This document shows, one piece after another, positions 57,777-64,000 of a stretch of DNA of 64,000 nt. Under the pieces are notes generated by a model, which did not search any database, was not told the DNA's origin, and was given only the letters and a program-made list of their open reading frames with translations. The stretch is from Alcaligenes sp. SORT26 (GTDB lineage Bacteria; Pseudomonadota; Gammaproteobacteria; Burkholderiales; Burkholderiaceae_B). The position numbers and the translations under genes were made by a program. Where the stretch lies: NCBI RefSeq assembly GCF_017377875.1, contig NZ_CP070975.1, positions 1,302,001 to 1,366,000 of the forward strand, read 5' to 3'. The stretch's first letter is position 1. Every line of letters begins with the position of its first letter.

Positions 57777-59030
57777 TCAAGATAAAAAAGGAAATTCAGG
57801 TTCGGGTTGTCGTCCCATGACCAGGTCCGCCAAGGCTCGGCCAGAGCCTATACCCATGGTCCACCCCAGGGTGCCATGTCCGGTATTCAGGTACAGGTTA
57901 GGAATGGAAGATCGGCCTATCAGTGGGACATTAGATGCTGTGGCAGGACGCAGTCCTGACCAGAAATGAACATTATCAAAATCCAATGCGCTTGGGAACA
58001 GATCTGCGACATGGGTTAACAAAGCCTGACAGCGGGCGGGATTCAAACTACGGGAATAGCCCGACAATTCAGCGGTTCCAGCCACCCGCAGGCTATCGCC
58101 CAGACGGGAAAAAACAAGTTTTTTATCTTTGTCCGTCAGACTGACAGTGGGTACCCCCTCGGGCACCAGCACCGGGAAAGTGGCCGAATAGCCTTTGGCC
58201 GGGTAAACGGGGCAGGAAATCCCCAGCGGCTGCAGGACCGTGGGGCTGAAACTGCCCATGGCGACAACAAAAGCATCCGCCTGGATAGACTCGTACGCGC
58301 CATCAGCACCAATCACCTCAACTCCTACGACTCGGCCCTTGGTCGTCAGCAAACGGGTGATCTGTGTGGAAAAACGAAACTCCACCCCGGCGCGCCTGGC
58401 CATCGCGGCCAAACCACAAGTGAACTGATTGGCATCACCAGATTCATCGTCTTTGGTGTAATCACCACCCACAATCTGATCGCGGGCCGACGCCAGAGCA
58501 GGCTCAAGCTGCACCAGCTCGTCCACGCTCATGATGCGCCGGTCCACCCCCATATCGCGCATGACATCGGCCATTTGCTGGGAATCATCCAGACTTTGCG
58601 CATCACGGTAAAAGGTGATGATGCCCTTTTCCTGATGTCGGTAGTCAAAGTCCAGGCTAGGCCGCAATTGCTTGAGCGTGCTGCGGCTGTATTCAGCCAT
58701 CGCCACCAGGGCACGCACATTAGGCGCAACCCGGCCGGGCAGACACTCTCGCAGAAAAGACAGGCACCAGCGCCACTGACGCAGATCCAGGCGCGGACGG
58801 AACAGCAAAGGAGCATCGTCCTGCAGCAACCATTTCAGCAGTTTGAGCGGCATTTTCGGGTTGGCCCAGGGCTCGGCATACGACACCGAGATTTGCCCAC
58901 CGTTGGCACGCGAGGTTTCTTGTGCGGGACCGGTCCCCCGATCCACGACCACCACTTCACAACCTTGCTGGCTCAGCCACCAGGCAGTTGAAACCCCAAT
59001 AATGCCGCTGCCCAGAACTGCTACTTTCAT
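57777..59030 (-). CDS. dadA: D-amino acid dehydrogenase, small subunit
   Basis: FAD enzyme oxidising D-amino acids (D-Ala in E. coli) to 2-oxo acids, feeding electrons to the respiratory chain. N-terminal dinucleotide motif MKVAVLGSGIIGVSTAWWLSQQG, GGQISVSYAEPWANPKMPLKLLKWL, and C-terminal LNTGHGTLGWTMGIGSGRALADL. 417 residues, near the 432 of E. coli DadA. No dadX racemase beside it. Thirty-seven bases follow the reductase gene. Confidence 0.92.
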   Translation of the reverse strand: MKVAVLGSGIIGVSTAWWLSQQGCEVVVVDRGTGPAQETSRANGGQISVSYAEPWANPKMPLKLLKWLLQDDAPLLFRPRLDLRQWRWCLSFLRECLPGRVAPNVRALVAMAEYSRSTLKQLRPSLDFDYRHQEKGIITFYRDAQSLDDSQQMADVMRDMGVDRRIMSVDELVQLEPALASARDQIVGGDYTKDDESGDANQFTCGLAAMARRAGVEFRFSTQITRLLTTKGRVVGVEVIGADGAYESIQADAFVVAMGSFSPTVLQPLGISCPVYPAKGYSATFPVLVPEGVPTVSLTDKDKKLVFSRLGDSLRVAGTAELSGYSRSLNPARCQALLTHVADLFPSALDFDNVHFWSGLRPATASNVPLIGRSSIPNLYLNTGHGTLGWTMGIGSGRALADLVMGRQPEPEFPFLS

Positions 59031-59067
59031 GTGTACTGTCCGCTTGTTGAGCTATTGATCAAGACGC

Positions 59068-60102
59068 TTACTTTACGTCTGCCAGGGACGTAAAGGCATC
59101 TGCAAAATAATTGTCCGGATTCAGTTGAGCTTGCTCCACAAAATCCTTGCGAGCCGCCTCGACCATACCCGGCGCACCACAGGCGTAGACCTGCCAGGCC
59201 GACAGATCAGGCAAATCAGCCAATACGGCCTGATGCACAAAGCCGGTACGTCCCGTCCAAGCATCTTCGGGCTGTGCGTCCGAAATCACCGGAATGAAAC
59301 GCACATTAGGCAGTTCGCTAGCCCACTTTTCAGCCAGTTCGGACTGGTACAGATCCTTGGGTCGACGACCACCCCAGTACAGGGCCACTTCACGCTGGCT
59401 GCCGGTTTGAATCAAACGCTCGATCAAGGCCTTGATCGGTGCAAAACCCGTGCCGCTGGCCAGGAACACCATAGGAGCAGCGCTGTCTTCACGCAAGAAG
59501 AAAGAACCCAAAGGCGCTTCCACGCGCAGAATTTCACGCTCTTTCATGGCGGTGGCACCGGCACCGAACACATGATCGGTAAACACGCCGCCGGGCATGT
59601 GACGGATATGCAATTCCACCTGGTTGTCTTCCCGTGGCGGTGTGGCCATGGAGTAGCTGCGACGGCTGCCATCTTTCAGGATGAATTCCAGATACTGGCC
59701 GGGGTAGTAACGGAAAGGCTCGGACGATGGCATTTGCAGACGCACCACCATCACATCATCACGTACCTTTTCCAGCCCCACGACGCGCGACGGCATTTTG
59801 CGAATCTGGATATCGGTCGCCATACGAATTTCGTGGGACTCGATCAGCATGTCGCTGCTGGGCTTGGCCTGACAGAACAGGGTGTAGCCCACCGCACGGT
59901 CGTCTTCGCTCAGCAATTGCTCGGGCGCACGGCCTGCATCATATTCGCCTTCAATGACCTTGCCACGGCAAGACGAACAGGTGCCATTACGGCAGCTATA
60001 GGGCAAAACAATGCCCGCATTCAGCGCGCCATCCAGCACAGATTGTCCGGGCTGTACGTCAAAACTATGCCCGCTGGGCTGAACCGTAACTTTGAAACTC
60101 AT
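59068..60102 (-). CDS. Ferredoxin/flavin reductase, CDP-6-deoxy-3,4-glucoseen reductase-like
   Basis: 344 residues with N-terminal plant-type [2Fe-2S] (C37, C42, C45, C77; PYSCRNGTCSSCRGKVIEGEY), FAD domain (RSYSMATPPRED) and NAD domain (VFLASGTGFAPIKALIERL, CGAPGMVEAARKDF). This Fd-FNR order is that of AscD/RfbI-type reductases and oxygenase reductases; annotation pipelines often call the Bordetella homologue CDP-6-deoxy-delta-3,4-glucoseen reductase, but no sugar genes are nearby, so the partner is unknown. Start at 60102 (MSFKVTVQP). Confidence 0.82.
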   Translation of the reverse strand: MSFKVTVQPSGHSFDVQPGQSVLDGALNAGIVLPYSCRNGTCSSCRGKVIEGEYDAGRAPEQLLSEDDRAVGYTLFCQAKPSSDMLIESHEIRMATDIQIRKMPSRVVGLEKVRDDVMVVRLQMPSSEPFRYYPGQYLEFILKDGSRRSYSMATPPREDNQVELHIRHMPGGVFTDHVFGAGATAMKEREILRVEAPLGSFFLREDSAAPMVFLASGTGFAPIKALIERLIQTGSQREVALYWGGRRPKDLYQSELAEKWASELPNVRFIPVISDAQPEDAWTGRTGFVHQAVLADLPDLSAWQVYACGAPGMVEAARKDFVEQAQLNPDNYFADAFTSLADVK

Positions 60103-60163
60103 ATCCCACACTCAAAAAAGAAAGCTATCAGGCGGAGGGCCAGCCTCCGGCGACAATACAAAT

Positions 60164-62473
60164 TCAGGACTCTTCAGGCCGATGCAAAACAGGGTCGTTC
60201 AATTTGAGCGACAGGGTCTTGCCCTTGCCTGCCCGCTTGCCCAGATAATTGGCCAGCATGTCCAGATCCATCACGATGGTAGAGGGACGCTTGCGATTTA
60301 CTCCGCTAACCGCCAGACCGGTTTCACCAAAGGCCACCCACTGACTCAGCGTATCACCTTCATTGAGCTTGATCAGCACGGTGCCACGTCCACCTTTGGA
60401 CAGCACTTTCAGTTCCTTGATGTCCACCACCAGGAAACGTCCCTGCTCGCTGAGCAGGCCCACATACTGATCGTCTGGGCGCAAAGCCAGGGGTTTAAGC
60501 AGCTTTTTGCCATCTTCAATAGTGACAAACTGCTTGCCCGCTTTCTGGCGCGTATTCATGTCGCCTTGGGAGGCCACAAAACCGTAGCCATCGCAGGCCG
60601 CCAGCAAGTAGTTCTGCTCCAGAGGCGCGGCCAGAATATGTTCGATAGGCGCGCTGGAGCTGACTTCAATCATGGAGGTAATGGGCTGACCATCTCCACG
60701 CGCTGAAGGCAAGCTGGAAACCGGCACAGTATAGACCCGGCCATCGGTACCGATGGCGACCAGATCAGTGGTACTACGGCACTCCAGCGAATCGCGCAGA
60801 TCATCACCCGTTTTGAAGCTGAATTGCGAGGCGTCGTGGCCGTGGCCCTGACGCGAACGCAGCCAGCCTTTGCGCGACACAATCACGGTAACTGGCTCGT
60901 CGACCACCTTGGTTTCCAGCACGGCGCGCTCGGCCGCTTCAATCAAGGTGCGACGCTCATCACCGTAGGTTTTAACGTCTGCTTCGATTTCACGAATCAT
61001 CAGACGTTTCAAGGCCTTGGGATCATCCAGCAGCTTTTGCAAGGACTCCTGCTCTTCCAGACGCTCTTGCAGCTCTTTCTCGATCTTGAAGCCTTCCAGA
61101 CGCGCCAACTGACGCAAGCGCATTTCCAGAATATCGTCGGCCTGACGTTCGCTTAACTCAAAGCGCTCCATCAAGGCTGCACGCGGTTCGTCAGATTCGC
61201 GAATGGTTTGGATGACTTCATCCACATTCAGGTACACCACCATGCGCCCTTGCAGCACATGGATACGATCAGTGACTTTGTCCAGACGATAGCGGGTACG
61301 GCGCTCCATCGTATGACGGCGGAATTCCAGCCAGCTTTGCAGAACCTGACGCAAGGAGCGCTGGCCGGGACGGCCATCAGTATCAATACACACCAGGTTG
61401 ATGGAGACGTTGCGCTCCAGACTGGTCTGCGCCAATAGGGTGGTCACAAACTCGTCCCGATCAATAGCGCGGGATTTGGGTTCAAAGACCAGACGCACGG
61501 CGGCCTGCTTGCCCGACTCGTCACGCACGGCATCGAGCATATTCAGCATCAAGGCTTTAGTCTGCTGTTGCTCGGTGCTCAGGGATTTTTTGCCCGCTTT
61601 GACCTTGGGATTGGTGCGTTCCTCAATCTCCTCCAGAATCTGCTGGGAGGAGCTGCCGGGCGGCAATTCAGTCACGACCAATTGCCATTGACCACGCGCC
61701 ATTTCCTCGAATACCCAACGGGCACGAGCTTTGATGGAACCTCGGCCTTGCGCGTAAACCGCTGCAATGTCAGCCGAAGAGGAAATAATTTGGCCACCGC
61801 CGGCAAAGTCCGGGCCAGGAACGATCTCGTGTATTTCCTGATCGCTCAAATTCGGATTGCGCAGCAGGCTCACGCAAGCCTGGGCAACTTCGCGCAGGTT
61901 GTGGGAAGGAATCTCGGTTGCCATCCCCACCGCAATCCCCGATGCGCCGTTAAGCAGCATGATGGGCAAGCGAGCAGGCAAGGTCACTGGCTCTTTCTGG
62001 CTGCCATCGTAGTTGGGGATAAAGTCCACCGTGCCTTCGTCCAGCTCGTCCAGCAGCAAACGCGAGAACGGAGTCAGGCGCGCTTCCGTGTAACGCATGG
62101 CGGCGGCATTGTCGCCATCGCGCGAACCGAAGTTACCCTGCCCATCAACCAGCGGGTAACGCAGCACAAAATTCTGTGCCATACGCACCATGGCGTCATA
62201 GGCAGCCTGGTCACCGTGCGGGTGGTACTTACCCAGCACATCCCCCACCACACGGGCCGATTTCACTGGCTTGGCAGTTGGGCCCAGGCCCATCGCGTCC
62301 ATCGCGTAAAGAATGCGGCGCTGCACCGGCTTTTGGCCATCCGTCAGGTCCGGCAAGGCACGCCCGCGCACGACCGAAACGGCGTAATCCAGATACGCCT
62401 GTTCGGCGTACGTCGCCAGCGTGATGCTATCGTCCGATCCGGCCGGTTCAAAATCCAATTGATTGCTATCCAT
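60164..62473 (-). CDS. parC: DNA topoisomerase IV subunit A
   Basis: Decatenates daughter chromosomes. 769 residues: catalytic Y128 in [13 protein letters not shown], the quinolone-determining helix [33 protein letters not shown]-type loop, and a C-terminal beta-pinwheel domain. At the position of E. coli Ser80 the residue is Gln (Q89) and at Glu84 it is Asp (D93). Twenty bases after parE. A weak hairpin CGGAGG/CCTCCG near 60133-60149 may terminate the pair. Confidence 0.97.
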   Translation of the reverse strand: MDSNQLDFEPAGSDDSITLATYAEQAYLDYAVSVVRGRALPDLTDGQKPVQRRILYAMDAMGLGPTAKPVKSARVVGDVLGKYHPHGDQAAYDAMVRMAQNFVLRYPLVDGQGNFGSRDGDNAAAMRYTEARLTPFSRLLLDELDEGTVDFIPNYDGSQKEPVTLPARLPIMLLNGASGIAVGMATEIPSHNLREVAQACVSLLRNPNLSDQEIHEIVPGPDFAGGGQIISSSADIAAVYAQGRGSIKARARWVFEEMARGQWQLVVTELPPGSSSQQILEEIEERTNPKVKAGKKSLSTEQQQTKALMLNMLDAVRDESGKQAAVRLVFEPKSRAIDRDEFVTTLLAQTSLERNVSINLVCIDTDGRPGQRSLRQVLQSWLEFRRHTMERRTRYRLDKVTDRIHVLQGRMVVYLNVDEVIQTIRESDEPRAALMERFELSERQADDILEMRLRQLARLEGFKIEKELQERLEEQESLQKLLDDPKALKRLMIREIEADVKTYGDERRTLIEAAERAVLETKVVDEPVTVIVSRKGWLRSRQGHGHDASQFSFKTGDDLRDSLECRSTTDLVAIGTDGRVYTVPVSSLPSARGDGQPITSMIEVSSSAPIEHILAAPLEQNYLLAACDGYGFVASQGDMNTRQKAGKQFVTIEDGKKLLKPLALRPDDQYVGLLSEQGRFLVVDIKELKVLSKGGRGTVLIKLNEGDTLSQWVAFGETGLAVSGVNRKRPSTIVMDLDMLANYLGKRAGKGKTLSLKLNDPVLHRPEES

Positions 62474-62493
62474 AAATAACTCTTAAGTCGGGC

Positions 62494-64000
62494 TCAGACG
62501 TCCAGATCGGCCAAATTGCCTTTTTCTTCCAACCAGGCACGGCGGGCCGAGGCCTCGCCCTTGCCCATCAGCATGGTGAACATGGTTTGCGTACCGCTAA
62601 GCCCATCCTCACCCCAATGCACAGGCAATAAACGGCGGGTATCGGGGTTCATGGTGGTATCCCACAACTGTTCCGCGCTCATTTCACCCAGACCTTTAAA
62701 GCGGCTGATGCTCCAGGACTCGTTGCGGATACCTTCATTGCGCAGCTTTTCCAAAGTGGCATCCAGCTCGCCCTGATCCAGGCAATAGATTTTGCGAGCC
62801 GGGCGTTTGCCAGCGGCAGGCACATCTACGCGGAACAAGGGGGGGCGCGCTACATACACGTGGCCCGCCTCGATCAGTTTGGGGAAATGACGGAAGAACA
62901 AGGTCAGCAAGAGCACCTGAATGTGCGAGCCGTCCACGTCCGCATCCGACAAGATACAGATGCGGCCATAGCGCAAACCGGACAGGTCAGGTTCGGACTG
63001 GGCATCGTGCGGATCGACACCGATCGCCACGGAAATATCGTGAATTTCCTGGTTGGCAAACAAGCGATCACGATCCACTTCCCAGGCATTCAAGACCTTG
63101 CCGCGCAGGGGCAGAATGGCCTGAAATTCCTTGTCGCGCCCCATTTTGGCCGAGCCGCCTGCCGAGTCACCCTCGACCAGAAACAGTTCGGAATTTTCCA
63201 GATCGTGGGATTCGCAGTCCGTGAGCTTGCCGGGCAGGACCGCCACGCCCGAACTTTTACGTTTTTCCACTTTCTGGGCCGAACGCGTGCGGGCCTGAGC
63301 CTGACGCACGGCTACTTCAGCCAGCTTGCGGCCTTGATCCACATTGGCGTGGAGGTGCAGTTCCAGCGCATTGCGCACATAACCGCTCACCAGACGAACC
63401 GCGTCACGGCTATTGAGCTTTTCCTTGATCTGGCCCTGAAACTGCGGGTCCAGCACCTTGGCGGACAGTACAAAACTGGCACGCGCAAATACGTCCTCGG
63501 CCTGCAGCTTGACGCCCTTGGGAATCAGGCTATGCAGCTCGGCAAAGCTGCGCACGGCTTGATACAGGCCATCACGCAAGCCCGACTCGTGCGTACCACC
63601 GGCACTGGTGGGGATCAGATTGACGTAAGACTCGCGCACAATCTGGGAGTCCAGTGTCCAGGCCACCACCCAATGAGCACCTTCCCCGGGCGAGAAATTA
63701 TCGTCATCTTGCGGGGCGTACTGGCGGCCTTCAAACAGCGGCACCAGCAACTCCACGCCTTCCATCTCTTCCTGAAGATAGCCACGCAAACCGTCCTGAT
63801 AGCACCACTGCTGACGCTGGCCGGTTTTTTGCTGCACCAGCTCCACGGTCACCCCTTCCAGCAAGACGGCCTTGCTATGCAGGATATGAGTCAGTTGAGC
63901 CAGGGGAATCTGGGCAGAGTCAAAGTATTTGGGATCGGGCCAGACCCGAACACGGGTGCCCGTTTTACGCTTGGCCACCGTCCCCGTCTGGGCCAGAGGC
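62494..64000 (-). CDS. parE: DNA topoisomerase IV subunit B (5' end beyond window)
   Basis: Partial: the frame stays open to the right edge at 64000. An in-frame GTG at 63978 is an internal valine (the family reads GTV.KR.TGT.V), not a start, so roughly the first 165 residues, including most of the GHKL ATPase domain, lie outside. Present are the transducer region and the TOPRIM domain with FLVEGDSAGGSAKMGRDKEFQAILPLRGKVLN and DADVDGSHIQVLLLTLFFRHFP, and the C-terminus ending NLADLDV. Forms topoisomerase IV with the parC product, encoded 20 bases downstream. Confidence 0.96.
   Translation of the reverse strand, partial: PLAQTGTVAKRKTGTRVRVWPDPKYFDSAQIPLAQLTHILHSKAVLLEGVTVELVQQKTGQRQQWCYQDGLRGYLQEEMEGVELLVPLFEGRQYAPQDDDNFSPGEGAHWVVAWTLDSQIVRESYVNLIPTSAGGTHESGLRDGLYQAVRSFAELHSLIPKGVKLQAEDVFARASFVLSAKVLDPQFQGQIKEKLNSRDAVRLVSGYVRNALELHLHANVDQGRKLAEVAVRQAQARTRSAQKVEKRKSSGVAVLPGKLTDCESHDLENSELFLVEGDSAGGSAKMGRDKEFQAILPLRGKVLNAWEVDRDRLFANQEIHDISVAIGVDPHDAQSEPDLSGLRYGRICILSDADVDGSHIQVLLLTLFFRHFPKLIEAGHVYVARPPLFRVDVPAAGKRPARKIYCLDQGELDATLEKLRNEGIRNESWSISRFKGLGEMSAEQLWDTTMNPDTRRLLPVHWGEDGLSGTQTMFTMLMGKGEASARRAWLEEKGNLADLDV

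Noticed and set aside
63976-63978. GTG as a possible start of parE
   Set aside because: The codon lies in the conserved GTV.KR.TGT segment and the frame is open to the window edge, so it is an internal valine.

Overview
The window is ordinary chromosome from a betaproteobacterium of the order Burkholderiales, most probably family Alcaligenaceae (Alcaligenes/Bordetella-like). The evidence is protein-level resemblance together with gene order: rlmN-rodZ-ispG-hisS-yfgM-bamB-der-hisC-hfq-hflX-hflK-hflC-hisZ-purA, and rpsU-dnaG-rpoD. Genus level is inference. I saw no rRNA or tRNA genes, insertion sequences, CRISPR arrays or prophage genes.

Layout. 0-6.2 kb (+): purine oxidation operon xdhA-xdhB-xdhC-guaD. 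6.3-9.7 kb (+): a polytopic membrane protein with an isoprenylcysteine-methyltransferase-like C-terminus, followed by an OmpR-type response regulator and its histidine kinase. 9.7-16.8 kb: an uncharacterised catabolic-looking cluster made of an ornithine-cyclodeaminase-family enzyme, a 1149-residue fusion of a molybdopterin oxidoreductase with a flavin/NAD/[2Fe-2S] reductase, an AtoE-type short-chain fatty acid permease and a divergent LysR regulator. 16.9-21.6 kb (-): rpsU-dnaG-rpoD. 21.8-38.0 kb (-): a long housekeeping run of adenylate synthesis, histidine biosynthesis, HflKC/HflX/Hfq, Der, BamB, HisRS, IspG, RlmN and Ndk. 38.2-41.1 kb (+): valS. 41.3-42.1 kb (+): an AT-rich orphan gene with a single phospholipase-D/nuclease motif. 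42.1-44.1 kb: a divergent LysR/EamA-exporter pair. 44.1-48.9 kb (-): rpsP-rimM-trmD and alaS-tusA. 49.2-52.7 kb: a second purine locus, with puuE and its GntR regulator divergent from uraH-puuD. 52.9-56.4 kb (-): a four-gene remnant resembling a type IVb pilus operon (PilL/TcpQ-like, secretin N-domain only, PilO2-like, PilP-like) with no ATPase, platform protein, pilin or peptidase. 56.5-60.1 kb (-): a UgpB-like binding protein, dadA and a ferredoxin-type reductase. 60.2-64 kb (-): parC and the 3' part of parE, which runs off the right edge.

The two purine loci complement each other. GuaD and XdhABC take guanine and (hypo)xanthine to urate; PuuD, UraH and PuuE take urate through 5-hydroxyisourate towards allantoin hydrolysis. 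OHCU decarboxylase (uraD) is not visible in the window.

The strongest candidates for something new are the single-chain NAD(P)H-to-molybdenum fusion with its neighbours, the reduced type IVb pilus gene set with a secretin lacking its channel domain, and the orphan PLD-fold gene. Smaller points are TTG start codons at dnaG, der and hflX, a histone-H1/AT-hook-like tail on RpoD, and several operon-internal hairpins.
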